Below are positions 11,801 to 26,800 of a DNA stretch of 64,000 nucleotides, one piece after another; positions within the stretch are counted from its first letter, which is position 1, and every line of letters starts with the position of its first letter. The stretch comes from Chiridota heheva (taxonomy: Eukaryota; Echinodermata; Holothuroidea; Apodida; Chiridotidae): contig JAIGNY010000060.1 of the NCBI GenBank assembly GCA_020152595.1, positions 1-64,000 on the forward strand, read 5' to 3'. Position numbers and translations under genes: made by a program. The notes beneath the pieces were generated by a model. The model was not told the DNA's origin, ran no database searches, and saw only the letters and a list, made by a program, of their open reading frames with translations.

Positions 11801-14800
11801 AATCTGAGGCTATGGCATCACAACTAGTCTTGATTTCAGTCGTTTCTACACAAATGATACCAAACTTTGTATGATAGTCTTGCTTGACCCCTGAACTAAT
11901 CCTTTAATATGATATAAGACTATTGAATAAACAGATTGGTGTAAAAACCATGTTGATATGTTATTCCATCATTTCCATGTAGGATTTATTATGTTTTAAA
12001 GTGTGTTGAACCTTGCAATGTACAGCGTGATGTCATACATGCAGATCCAAGGCAATTGTTATGTATTTCTTTGAAAATCAATTTCTTCTTTCTAAGTTAT
12101 TGGAATCATTTTTGTGTAATCATTGAGGGTTATAACATGCACTTACAAGCGTGTACTTATCATTGAGGGTTATAACATGCACTTACAAGAGTATACTTAT
12201 CATTGAGGGTTATAACATGCACTTACAAGAGTATACTTATCATTGAGGGTTATAACATGCACTTACAAGAGTATACCTATCATTAAGGGTTATAACATGC
12301 ACTTACAAGAGTATACTTATCATTGAGGGTTATAACATGCATTTACAAGAGTATACTTATCATTGAGGGTTATAACATGCACTTACAAGAGTATACCTAT
12401 CATTAAGGGTTATAACATGCACTTACAAGAGTATACTTATCATTGAGGGTTATAACATGCATTTACAAGAGTATACTTATCATTGAGGGTTATAATATGC
12501 ACTTACAAGAGTATACTTATCATTGAGGGTTATAACATACACTTACAAGAGTACTTATCATTGAGGGTTATAACATGCACTTACAAGAGTATACTTATCA
12601 TTGAGGGTTATAACATGCACTTACAAGAGTATACTTATCATTGAGGGTTATAACATGCACTTACAAGAGTATACTTATCATTGAGGGTTATAACATGCAC
12701 TTACAAGAGTATACTTATCATTGAGGGTTATAACATGCACTTACAAGAGTATACTTTGCTCATCTGCTCATGTACCTCACACTCTTAATAAATGAAAAAG
12801 AAAAATTATTTTTAAAAAATAAAAATATCTTGGATCTGCAAGTATGCCATCACAATGTTTACTGTATATGGTAACTTTTGACCACACTGGTGATACCGTT
12901 GAAATGTAGTACCTCCTTAATGTAATATTGATCACAACAAGTTTTTTCCTTTAATTTTTTTTTTTTAATATATCTCTATCGTATGTGAAAAAGAAAATTC
13001 ACAAGATTATACCTTTGTAGACTATTTTGTTTCGATTTCTAAGCTCTTTCTGGTAAGTATAACCCCTCTACTTGTCCGTATTCCTTTAAATATTGTAAGC
13101 AGTTTTATTTTGATGATTTGTAGGAGGATGAATTCTTACGGAAACAAGGCCAGATATTGCGAAGACTTCTTCATGCCGAGTGCTCTTCAGATGAAAAGAC
13201 AGAAGAAATCCAAAGGTAAGCTATGGGAAATCACGTACACCTGTCGAGTTTCATCTACAGAGCCTCAGAACCCTCTGTTATTGGCCATTTCAATCAAATT
13301 GTGACCCAGAATTTGACTGTTCCGTCATTTAGTTGATGAATGCGGGGTTATATATTCTTCTGATTGTTGTTAGTGTAAACAGAATAATTTATAATTCTTC
13401 TTGTTACGGATTAATAATAGAAAAGTAACAGAAGAATGCCAAAAGATAAAATCAAGATCAATGGCTTTGAAATTTCAAACTTTCTTTCTGCAAATGTTTA
13501 CAATGATTTTAAACCTACTTAAGCAGCCTGACCTGAGTCTTCTTGGCCTTGGGTGACGATTGGTATTTTGGTATAATCCTGTCATAGTGATCCAGTTCCG
13601 CGAGGAATCCAGTTCCGCTAGGAATCCAGTTCCGCGAGGAATCCAGTTTTGCGATTAATTCAGTTCCGCGAGGAATCCTGTAAGAATCAAGATGCGATGA
13701 TTTGATGTCCTTGAAAGACTTCATAATAGCTGTTATTCAATTATTGTCGTGAAAGCTTAAAACTGAGCGTAACAACAGTATTATTAATTTTATGCATATG
13801 CAAATTTTTGATACCACCCGCACCTGATTCGATAATGGGCGGGGTCATACCAAAAACTAAAAATGGGACCCATTCTTTCCTCACCATGTTCATTTAGAGG
13901 ACAGAACGGTAAAAATTTCACATCGCTGGTTGCATTGCCCTGCCTCAGTAGAAGATCAAAACAGTTGGTTTCTGCCATGAAAGGAACATTATAAAATGTA
14001 ACATTTGCCGGAAAGAAACTCAAATAAATGAATTAATGTTTTGCATGGTCAGTACCGATCAAAAGTGACTCTTTGGGGATTAAACTTTGTAGGCCTACAG
14101 TCTAGGAGAAAGTTGTAACATTCTTACATTCTTGCCTCCTTATACCTCGCCTGAATGTTGGAGTTACAGACTATCATCCAGGAACACTTTTGTTTCAATC
14201 AACATTGAAGTGGGGAAGAAGGGGAAAGTGTGACAAGAATTTTATCCAAGATTGTTCGATTGGGTATGGGGATTGACCTAACATGTTGTGTACATCTCCT
14301 TTATTCCCCAACTGCCGTTTTTGGCCAATTTCGATGGTTTAGTAAAACAAACGCTTGACCTCCATTGACCTTTAATGTCACTCATGCACAGTAAATATAA
14401 ATATTGAGTGGATAGATTGTTTACAAAACCAATTTAATCTCTGAACAATAAGTGCAGCTGGTATAAAAATGTGTTTTCATAACAAGGATTAAAGTGGTAT
14501 TATCTGCATGATTTTTAAGCAGATGTACACGATATGAGGCATGTTGGAATTGGCAAGAGAGTAGAGGTATGCACTCTACAAGAGTACTAAAATTCATAAT
14601 TCACTCCTAATAGATTAACTGTTTTCTTTAATTAGTTCTTTTATTTTCTTGTTTTCAGCCATACGATAAATTTGCTGACTTGCTCACTGCCACCAGTATG
14701 CATTCAAGAGTTGATTCCAGAACCAGTGAGGGTGCTACTGGGGGAAGTGCAATGTACAATGGGCGCAACATGGATACCATCCTCAAAATTCTTTCCTTTA

Positions 14801-17800
14801 TGGAGGGCAAATTGGACAAGGTAAGTACTGGCATTGATAAGATGCATACATGAAGGAGTAGATATAGCTCAGTTGTTCGAGTGCACGACTGAAATGCTGG
14901 AGGTACCGGTTCAAGCCTTGGTCATTCCTGTCAAACATCAAAGTGGAAGTATGCTGTTTGCAGCTCCTGCTTCTTATTCAGTTGTTGAGAGAAGTGGCAA
15001 TGGTTGAGTGGCACTGGCCGTCCTTTGGAGGGGACGTTACCCCATCGATGCCGATGGTGGGTGTGTAACATCCTATCTGGTTTCACTGAACACTATTTGG
15101 TCGAGTCAAGTTGAGGGCGTTGTCTCTAGCTGCATCCTGAAAGATTTGACTAGCGCGCAATGAGACGATGTAGAATTGTGATTTGCACGTTATAAGAAAC
15201 AGATATAACAAAGCAAGAATTGTTAAGATGCAGAGCAGTCTTTCAAATAAGTTCATAGAAAGCCGTTGGAAGAGGGGCAGAGGGGACAAGTTTTGAAAGT
15301 TGTTGTAAGAGGGGCAGAGGGGACAAGTTTTGAAAGCCGTTGGAAGAGGGGCAGAGGGGACAAGTGTGAAAGCCTTTGAAAGAGGGGCAGAGGAGACAAG
15401 TTTTGAAAGCCGTTGGAAGAGGGGCAGAGGGGACATGTTTTAAAAGCCGTTGGAAGAGGGGCAGCGGGGACATGTTTTGAAAGCTGTTGGAAGAGGGGCA
15501 GAGGGGACAAGTTTTGAAAGCCGTTGGAAGAAGGGCAGAGGGGACAAGTTTTGAAAGCCATTGGAAGAGGGGCAGAGGGGACAAGTTTTGAAAGCCGTTG
15601 GAAGAGGGGCAGAGGGGACAAGTTTTGATAGCCATCGGAAGAGGGGCAGAGGGGACAAGTTTTGAAGGCCATTGGAAGAGGGGCAGAGGGGACAAGTTTT
15701 TAAAGCCGTTGGAAGAGGGGCAGAGGGGACAAGTTTTGATAGCCATCGGAAGAGGGGCAGAGGGGACAAGTTTTGAAGGCCATTGGAAGAGGGGCAGAGG
15801 GGACAAGTTTTGAAAGCCGTTGGAAGAGAGGCAGAGGGGACAAGTTTCTGAATCGGAACAGGAAACATTATTTCCATTATTCCATTATGTGTAATGCTCA
15901 GTCAATCTGTACAGTGATCTCTGTATTAATAGTGCTATTAAAGGGCAGATAAAACGTCCCCAAATTTTCTGGGAAAAAAACTTATTTTAGTTCAAATTTT
16001 TATTCTTGACCACTTTGTGGACATGCATGTTCGTTCATCTTACATAAAAGGTGAAATTAAAAGAAACAAAAAAACAATAGCATTAAAAAAATTTTTCATT
16101 ATGAAGATTTTTAAGTTTGATGCACTGTTTTGATTAAGCTAGGAACAACTGAAATTAGACTAGTTGTGACATCATATCCTCACATTCCACGAAAGTCTTC
16201 AGTGTTAAGAACGTCAGGGTGTGACATCACAATAACGTTTCGAAGCCAGTCATTTTCATACAAATTAAGGTAAAAAGTCATTACCTTCTCATTGTAATAA
16301 CATATCAAAGTAGTTTCTTCATTTTGTCCTTACCTTACTGCTCCCTTCTCCTGGGTATGGAGATTGAGGCTTCTCCTGGGTATGGAGATTGAGGCCTCTC
16401 TAAGCAAATTCTTCCATCTCCTTTTGTCTCTTGCTACTACTGCAGCTTCTCCCCAGCTGTTCCATCTAAAACTGTTTCTCTCCTTTTCAGCCACTCTTCT
16501 CCATGTAGTCTTAGGTCTTCCCTTCTTTTTTCTACCTTCTGTTATCCAAGTGATGGATATTCTGGCATACTTTTCTTCATCCTTTCTTTCTTAATACGTG
16601 ACCCAACCATTTTCATCTTTTGTGTAATATCTCCTTGCCTATCTCCACTGTGCCTGTTCTTTCATATAGTTTTTCATTGGTGACTTTCACTGGCCATCTA
16701 AGCTTTACATGCTGTAGACTGGATAGCTTTTAACCAATTTTGACAGGAACTTTTGCTGTATGTATTTTTAAAGTATATTTAAACCTTTTATGCTCATGTT
16801 GCTGCTACCTGTCCATATATCTTCAAGACAAACGTAATACTCCTGGTTTTGTCCATTTCAGTTCCAAGCTAACAAGGAGAAGAGGTTATCAGAGAGATTG
16901 AGTCCCAGTTTTGGCGCCCTTAGTATGCTGTCCAAGATGGATAAGAACATCCGCAAATTTCTTCGGGAAAGAGTGAGTAGTAGAAGTTGATTAAACCATA
17001 ACATCAAGCATTGATGTTGAAAGAGTGAGTAGTAGAAGTTGATTATACCATAACATCAAGCATTGATGTTGAAAGAGTGAGTAGTAGAAGTTGATTATAC
17101 CATAATATCAGGCATTGATGTTGAAAGAGTGATTAGTAGCAGTTGATTATACCATAATATCAGGCATTGATCTTGAAAGAGTGAGTAGTAGAAGTTGATT
17201 ATACCATAAAACAAGCACTGGCATTGAAAGAGTGATTAGTAGAAGTTGATTATACCATAACATCAAGCATTGACATTGAAAGAGTGATTAGTAGCAGTTG
17301 ATTATACCATAATATCAGGCATTGATGTTTAAAGAGTGAGTAGTAGAAGTTAATTATACCATAACATCAAGCATTGATGTTGAAAGAGTGAGTAGTAGAA
17401 GTTAATTATACCATAACATCAAGCATTGACATTGAAAGAGTGAGTAGTAGAAGTTGATTATACCATAACATCAAGCATTGACATTGAAAGAGTGATTGAT
17501 TAAATAAGATCAAGCATTGACATTGAAAGAGTTGATTAGCATTGACATTGAAAGAGTGATTAAGTTGATTAAACCGTAACATCAAGCATTGACATTGAAA
17601 GAATGAGTAGTAGAAGTTGATTAAACCGTAACATCAAGCATTGACATTGAAAGAGTGAGTAGTAGAAGTTGATTATACCATAACATCAAGCATTTACATT
17701 GAAAGAGTGATTGTTATAAGATCAAGCATTGACATTGAAAGAGTGATTAGTAGAAGTTAATTATACCGTAACATCAAGCATTGATATTGGAAGAGTGATT

Positions 17801-20800
17801 AGTAGAAGTTGATTAAATGGTAACATCAAGCATTGGTGTTGAAAGAGTGATTAGTAGAAGTTGATTAAACCGTAACATCAAGCATTGACATTGAAAGAAA
17901 GAGTGATTGATTAATAAGATCAAGCATTGACATTGAAAGAGTGAGTAGTAGAAGTTGATTATACCGTAACATCAAGCATTGACATTGAAAGAATGAGTAG
18001 TAGAAGTTGATTAAACCGTAACATCAAGCATTGACATTGAAAGAATGAGTAGTAGAAGTTGATTATACCGTAACATCAAGCATTGGTGTTGGAAGAGTGA
18101 TTAGTAGCAGTTGATTATACCATAACATAAAGCATTGACATGGAAAGAGTGAGTAGTAGAAGTTGATTATACAATAACATCAAGCATTGATGTATTCCAC
18201 CAGCGCAGCAGTGTTTCTTAGCATGGTCTCATGAGTGAGCTCTGAGAACAGATCACGTGTAACCACTTAATTTAGAGAAACATTTTTTTTGTAAGGGTAA
18301 TATCTAGTAAAATTTGCATTTCTTTATTTTGATATCTTAGATATATTATGCTTTATATCATTGTTACAGGTCTTGCCTCCTCTGAAAGATGCAACGAAGC
18401 TGCCTGAGGAAGGGTCCGACATCAGGAACAAGTAAGGTCTTAACTTTCAGAATAGAGCATATAGAGGTCTTGGTAGAATTGGCAGAATGATTGAAGGGAG
18501 GGAGGGGGGGGAGGTGTAAATTCCATCAGGTGTTATTTGTCTCTCAATCAAAATAGTTTGTGTATTTTGCCTTCCCAATTCTCGGTTCGATCCAATAATT
18601 TCAAAAAATTGTATTTAATTTTGAAGTTGATTAGTAATTTTCTAACTCTTGTGGTCTTTGATTTTGTGTATTTTCCTTTGTGGTGGTGGTGTCAGTTTGG
18701 GCTTTTACTGGGTGACTAACCCTTCTAGCCAGTCATTACGTCCGCCAACGCAGTTGGACGGATGTTATCTTTTCACGTCTTGTTTGTTTGTTTGTTTGTC
18801 ATCAAGATATCTCAAGATCTGATGACTGGATTTGGATTATGTTTGGTGTGTGGTTTTATTACTGCTTAAGGCAGAAGTGATTCAATTTGGGACATTGGAA
18901 CAGGGAAGGGTGCAAATGGGGGGTGGGGAAATGTTTTGCCTCTGTTTGTTTGTCTGTCATCAAGATATCTCAAGATCTGATGACTGTGATTTTTAGAGGG
19001 TCAAATGGAGGGGGTGGGAATATTTTGTCTTTGATATCTCAAGAACTGATACTTGATTTTGGTTTTGTTTTTGCTTAAGGAAGAAGTGATTAAAATTTGA
19101 GACTTGTTGAAACAAGGGGAGTGTAGAAATGGAGGGGTGGGGATATTTTAGGGAAAGATTTATCAAGACTTAGTTGAAACTTTCCAATGGAATCTGCTGA
19201 TCAATGAACTCATGCCATGAAAAACAGCCATACAATCAATTTTCTGGTCTCAAAGAAAATCAAGTGAAGTGGTCTCTGATATCAAAGAAATCAAAACAAT
19301 TGGCTTCTGACGTGAACAAAAATGATGGAATGTGAATCTACCCTGATTAGAGCTCAAACAATGAATGCTTAGTCTGAATTAAACTGAAAACAATGATTAC
19401 AAGCGATGATCCTCAAGTGTTTAGATTGAAATGGCAATACAGGTCAACAGTGAGAAAGAGATTGTTTGGGGTTATAACTTGGTGGGTCGAGAGTTTCTGA
19501 GGTGGATTGTGTTTCGGGTGGGGAACGAACAGGGGCGGGGGCATGCACTCTGCAGAGTGCGAAAATTCTAGCTTTGCCATTTTAAAGCAAAAAGTAATGA
19601 CTGCAGCAGGATATTAAGTTATCATTGTTCTACAATGAAAAACAAAAGGTAAAATGCTTGATTATTTATTAATTATTTTTTTGTTTTTCAAAATTTACAG
19701 CCAAGTGACTGGCATTTTTGATCTTGTGTGGTTCATTTCTAGAACCATCTCATTCATACTTCTCACATTTCATGTAAAAACTTCATCAAAACAAATCACA
19801 ATTATACACTTGACCACATTTAGGCACTGGTTCAAAGCTTAAAACTCAAACACTTAGAGGCACTAATTTATTACCAATGCAATCAATTCAGACCCAGGCA
19901 AAACAAAAATGCCTAAAGGAACTGCAATTGACATCCAATTTAAAGTTCTGTGTCTTGTTTTTAAATGTATTCATAATCAGGCACATACCTCAAACAGCTA
20001 ATTCAGTTCCGTAAATCCACATATAATACACGCAGCTCATGTAATCCTCCTCTTTCTCCCACGTACTCATACTTCGCTCGGTTCTCGTGCATCTTGTTCC
20101 ATCGGGTCCCAAACTATGGAATGACCTGCCTGATTCAGTAAAGTCTAATTCATCATTTATCTCATTCAAACGTAACCTAAAAACTCACCTTTTCAAGCTG
20201 GCCTTTAGTTATGTTTTTATCTTCATTCTTCTTTGGTTCTTTTGGCAGTTTCTCTGTGTGTTTTATTATGTTACATCTTGATTAGGAAGCGTGATTGAAT
20301 ATCTTTTTAGTAATGGCGCTGTATAAGTACTTTATTATTACATACTTACACATGTCCATCAACGTACTGCAATAGTTGAGAGATTTGTATTTAAACATTG
20401 AGTGTATGAAGATTAGGTACATGCACCTACAGTATGTATGTGTGGTAACATGATACGGCTGAGTTAAACAGAGCTGTACAAATTCATTGTTAGTTTAATC
20501 ATGGAGTTGAAATTAACTCAGTTAACATTATGTTTGACTTCAAATGAGAGGAAAAGATGAAGAAAATATGTTATCTTGACAAGATTCCCACTCGTTATGT
20601 TTTGCACAAAAGCAAATCACCTGAGGCCCATCGCCTAATCCACTCAGCACATCAACGCTCCAACGTGAGGGTTGCTGTATTATTGATATAGTGCAAAATA
20701 TGATCAAAAAAGGTGTGTATAGCGATTGATTGAAATTTCAGCCAATCTAAAATTAGAACTGAATTGTCCTTATGCTGATATCGCACCTATTAAGTTTTTC

Positions 20801-23800
20801 ACAATTTGAAGCCACTATACGAGAACTGAAAACATTTTGAAACATTCAAAGACTCTTTTACTCAAAATTTTCAGCTCATTTTTATAAGTAATGTAAAGGT
20901 ATGTGGACAGGCGGAGATCTTCTATGCGCTAGTAAGGGCTTTACGATCTGAAAACAATAGTCTTGAAATTAGGTTAAAAGCAGTAGTGTCCGAGGCATGG
21001 CTGGTCAAATTTAAATAAATCTTAATGTATGCAAAAGTTTGATGTACTAAAGAGAGGACAGAGCAGAATTTATAATGCAATTATTTAAATTTCTGTCCTA
21101 TCTTTCAGTCACTGAAAATCATGAGATTGCTTTTTGCTGCTATATCATGATTGAGGGTATGATGGAGATTCAATACTTCTTCATCATATTCAAGTGGTCC
21201 TATTCAACTGGTCCTATTCAACTGGTTATATTCAACTGGTCCTATTCAACTGGTCCTATTCAACTGGTCCTATTCAACTGGTCCTATTCAACTGGTTCTA
21301 TTCAACTGGTCCTATTCAACTGGTCCTATTCAACTGGTCCTATTCAACTGGTCGTATTCAACTGGTCCTATTCAAGTGGTTCCATTCAACCGGTCCTATT
21401 CAAGTGGTCCTATTCAGCTGGTCCTATTCAACTGGTCATATTCAACTGGTCCTATTCAACTGGTCCCATTCAACTGGTCCTATTCAACTGGTCCCATTCA
21501 ACTGGTTCCATTCAACTGGTCCTATTAACTGGTCCTATTCAACTGGTCCTATTCAACTGGTCCTATTCAACTGGTCCTATTCAACTGGTCCTATTCAACT
21601 GGTCCTTTTTAACTGGTCATATACAACTGGTCCTATTCAAATAATGTTGGTAGAGGATTGAAAAACAATAAGTTAACATTTTCATAGGTTTTCTTGTTGT
21701 AATGGCACAAAATTCAAATAAGATTTGCATAATGCATTATAAGTCCTTCAAGTTTAAATTGCTGTAAAATGGTCAAATTGTCACCAATTTTGATGAATGT
21801 TTTCATCGTTTGTAGCATAAAGATAAACTGATGTAAAATTTTGGTGGAATCATTTTCTCTGCTACAGATTGGTGCGCCTGATGACCAATCCTTCAACTGA
21901 CATCAAGGAATCAGTAGCAGACTTTTTATTCATTCTCTGCAAAGAAAATGGTAAGATTTTAAATTCAATAGACGCTTTCCAACTGAGTTTAGACAAATAT
22001 GTTTTCTTCAGTACCTTAAACAATCATCTGCTGGGGAATTTTCCTTTCGGTACCCAACCAATCAACTGCTGGAGAGTTTTCCTTTTGATACCCAACCAAT
22101 CAACTGCTGGGGAATTTTCCTTTTGTTACCCAACCAATCAACTGCTGGAGAGTTTTCCTTTTGATACCCAACCAATCAACTGCTGGAGAGTTTTCCTTTT
22201 GATACCCAACCAATCATCTGCTGGGGAATTTTAGTTTTGTTACCCAACCAATCAACAATCAACTGCTGGGGCATTTTCCTTTGTTACCCAACCAATCAAC
22301 TGCTGGGGCATTTTCCTTTGTTACCCAACCAATCAACTGCTGGGGCATTTTCCTTTGTTACCCAACCAATCAACTGCTGGGGGGATTTTTCCTTTGTTAC
22401 CCAACCAATCAACTGCTGGGGCATTTTCCTTTGTTACCCAACCAATCAACTTCTGGGGAATTTCCCTTTGTTATCCAGCCAATCAATTTCTGGGGAGTTT
22501 CCCTTTGTTACCCAGCCAATCAGCTGCAGTTACTAAAGGAAAAGTTGTAAGCAACAATGCACATCTGCATTACGTTCATGTATAACACACATATGATGAG
22601 CATACGTCTTCTTTCATCTGCTTGATCCCATACCATGCAGGAAATGTGCAGACAGGCTAGCTAGACAAACTAGGATTCCCTAGTTTTCATTGGTTGAAAA
22701 TATACCCTTGGCTCATGTTGGACAAGGGAATTTCCATGTGACATTATTCAAATTATTTTCCCTAAAATTTCTGATTTAAGATTTGAAAAGGTCTACACAA
22801 TATTGCTATACAAAGAGGATGGTAAATGGAAAGAAATTGGAATTTGAGGCAAAATTAGAGTTGGATTTATTTGGATGTTAAGGGCTGTGAAAATGGTCCA
22901 ATGGTGAAACGGGTCTTCTGCATAAATTGGTAGGTAATAGAATAGGCTTCCAAAATTTGCATCCAAACCTTAGATGAAAATTAGGCAAAGTGTCAAAAGA
23001 ATAAGAAAACATTATTTGGGCTAAACATTATTGGTCCAAACAAAAGGGTGTCATAAGTGTTATTCAGTAGTGTGTTGTCATATACATGTAAGCACTTCTT
23101 TGAATATTGTTATGTATTTCTTTGAAAATTACTTAATTATCTCGTCTCAGTAAAATGAAAAAACTGCATATCTTTCCTGTCACATCCGGTTGTGGGTTGC
23201 TTCTAATTAAGTACATACTGTATGCATCTTGTGTGTATGTACATTGTGAGTTACTTCCGCGCCAGCTTTTGATTAGTTGTCGGTATTTGAATATGACCTA
23301 TGTTGACTTTTATTGTATATTTTTTACTGCCCATGTTAACACAGTATAAATAATTGGACACATTTTGATTCTTGACATTGTATATATGAGCAGCTTTGTT
23401 CATATGTACGTATGTTTAATGGATTCTTTGTTCATATGTACGTATACCCATAGATTCTTTATTCATATGTGCGTATACCCAATGGATTCTTTATTCATAT
23501 GTACATATACCCAATGGATTCTTTGTTCATATGTACGTATACGCAATGGATTCTCTGTTCATATGAACGTATACCCAATGGATTCTTTGTTCATATGTAC
23601 GTATACCCAATGGATTCTTTGTTCATATGTACGTATACCCAATAGATTCTTTGTTCATATGTACGTATACCCAATGGATTCTTTGTTCATATTACGTATA
23701 CCTAATGAATTCTTTGTTCATATGTACATATATCCAATGGATTCTTTGTTCATATGTACTTATACCCAATGGATTCTTTGTTCATGTGTACGTATACCCA

Positions 23801-26800
23801 ATAAATTCTTTGTTCATATGTACGTATACCCAATGGATTCTTTGTTCATTGGTACGTATACCCAATGGATTCTTTGTTCATATGTACGTATACCCAATGG
23901 ATTCTTTGTTCATATGTACGTATACCCAATGGATTCTTTGTTCATATGTACATATACCCAATGGATTCTTTGTTCATATGTACGTATAGCCAATAGATTC
24001 TTTGTTCATATGTACGTATACCCAATGGATTCTTTGTTCATATTACGTATACCTAATGAATTCTTTGTTCATATGTACATATATCCAATGGATTCTTTGT
24101 TCATATGTACTTATACCCAATGGATTCTTTGTTCATGTGTACGATACCCAATAAATTCTTTGTTCATATGTACGATACCCAATGGATTCTTTGTTCATTG
24201 GTACGTATACCCAATGGATTCTTTGTTCATATGTACGATACCCAATGGATTCTTTGTTCATATGTACGATACCCAATGGATTCTTTGTTCATATGTACAT
24301 ATACCCAATGGATTCTTTGTTCATATGTACGTATACCCAATGGATTCTTTGTTCATATGTACGCATACCCAATGGATTCTTTGTTCATATGTACGTATAC
24401 CCAATGGATTCTTTGTTCATATGTACGTATACCCAATGGATTCTTTGTTCATATGTACATATACCCAATGAATTCTTAGTTCATATGTACGTATACCCAA
24501 TAGATTCTTTTTTATATAAATAAAAGGCCTGTGAAAGACGATGCCACCAATTTGAATGAATTCTACATAAAATCTGTTTGATTTATTTTGTTTCCATCCT
24601 CAGTAAGCCGACTGGTAAAGTATACAGGATTTGGGAATGCAGCAGGAATGCTTGCCAGGAGGGGGTTGCTGTGCGGGGGTCATGGTAGCCCAGGGGACTA
24701 CAGCAGTGATGAAGATGACAGTGATACTGAGGAGTACCAGAATGTCAGACCCAAGTGAGTACCTGGTTCCCTGGCTAGTTTTGTGGTCACCACACACAAT
24801 AAACAGTCATTTTTTCTAATTTGTTTGCATAGTGGGCGTGGCTTAATGTGATACTGCTACAATACTGCACATGATGTCATGCTTTAGGTTAAATTCTTGA
24901 AATTGTGATAAATGTGAATAGTTTTATTAAATGCTTTCTCCACCATTTTGTTTCTGTTAGAGTCCTCTTTCAGACGAGATTAACTTGCTTGACCACTGAA
25001 CTATTAAAGTCCTTTTTCAGGCAAGATTAACTTGCTTGACCAGTGAACTATTAAAGTCCTCTTTTAGGCAAGATTAACTTGCTTGACCACTAAACTATTA
25101 AAGTCCTCTTTCAGACAAGATTAACTTTCTTGACCACTGAACTATTAAAGTGTCTTTCAGACATGATTAACTTGCTTGACCACTGAACTATTAAAGTCCT
25201 CTTTCAGACAAGATTACCTTGCTTGACCACTAAACTATTCAAGTCCTCTTTCAGACATGATTAACTTGCTTGACCACTGAACTAATCCTATAACTTTGTG
25301 AACATCAGCAGTTCCTATTTGATGGGTCATTACTTCCTCATAGATATGAACAGCTGCAAAATATTTTAAAGTAGAAAATAAAATTGCCAGTCAAAACGAC
25401 TGATAACGGAATTGTCCTTTTGAGTAATGACTGATAAAAGTGTAAAGAATTTTGTGTATATGCAAAATTTGTGACACATGAACAGTAAGGCAGTGTGAAT
25501 AGAAAGAATTGCAAGAAATCTTTACGCGATTGTGCATATCTCTTTCAATATTTAAATTTTAGTCTTTGAAAATTTGGGAATAATGTTTTCTTTGCCGAGT
25601 CGCTGATTATTCGGTGATACTGCAGATGTTGCAACATCATGTATGTAAAACGAACATTAGATATGCTTAACATTGGGGTGTCCAAAATGGGCATGTCCAA
25701 AAATAAGAGTGAATAAAAACAACTTGAGTATGTATATAAATGAGTGGTTCTATTTGCTACTTTACCCCCGGCCCGATTACAACCCCCCCCGCCCCCACTT
25801 CAACTCTCTTGTTCTTCATCCATCATATCAACTACAGCAATATTATCTGACTTCTCCTCCTGATTTGTAACTTAATATTTGTTATACCTGCACCACATAC
25901 TTGACCTAATTCCACCATTCATTATTTGAAGTTAGATTGATATAATATAACCTCTCTGGTGCAATATGACCCTTGCTGTGCAGACATATCTTATCAATTA
26001 AACCGAACAATTGATCGATTGATAAGGTATTGATCGCTATATCAAGCAATTGATCAATTGTTTATTTCATAATTAATCATGTTAACACCATATAGTTGAC
26101 TTTATGAATCCTGCATTTATTATCTGAAGTTAGATTGAAATGACTATTGCTGTGCAGATATATCTAATCAATCAATAGATAGATCGATCAATCAATCAGT
26201 TAGTATTATTTAGTTTAACCTCAATGAATTGAATCAATTGATCATTTCTTTCAGAATAAATCCTGTGACAGGGCGGGTGGAGGAGGAGAAGATGGACCCT
26301 ATGGAGGGCATGTCAGATGAACAGAAAGAGTTCCATGCAGTTGAGCTGGCGGAAATGATCACCAAAATGTCACGGTGAGAACGGGCAGTGTGGTATGAAT
26401 CAGGGAGGGTTGTCAAGGGGAGAAAGAGTATGTCAGGGTTTGGGATGTTGGTAGAGAGGGGTGTTTTCTGCAGAGAGATGTTGTCAGTGTATGGGAGTAA
26501 TCATGCAGGGGTGTTGTCAGTGGGGGTGTTGTCTGGAGCAGAGATGATATATGGGGCAGGAGTGTATTCAGGAGGAGAATGTTGTCCGGGAATGGGAGTT
26601 TATCCAAGTAGGAGTGTTTCTGGGATTGGGGTCTTGTGTGGTAAGGGTTGTTGTCTTGATATGGGAATTGTCAGGAGTAGGAATGTTGTTTTAGCCATGT
26701 CATAGTCAGGAGGAGGACTTTGTCCTGGTCAGGGTTGGGGTGTTTTAAAGGTTGGGATTTTGTGAGGGATGGGGGTGTAGTCTAAGGAGAGGTATTGCCG

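Noticed and set aside
13216..14658. A missing micro-exon for the SHTINLL segment of RIC8A
   Set aside because: Joining 13215 to 14659 in phase supplies that segment directly, so no extra exon is needed; a frameshift inside the next exon explains the mismatch.
14857..14915. Functional tRNA gene
   Set aside because: Box A and B are present but the body continues as a SINE and no proper cloverleaf forms.
15083..15877. Several overlapping minus-strand frames with SPLPLFQ repeats
   Set aside because: Artefact of the purine-rich 37-bp minisatellite.
21075..21661. Frames with [10 protein letters not shown] repeats, possible repeat protein
   Set aside because: 15-bp minisatellite inside a RIC8A intron; no start context or splice support.
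23365..24523. Long open frames (368, 124, 120 residues) in the 32-bp array
   Set aside because: The unit lacks stops in all frames; the array lies between two confirmed RIC8A exons.
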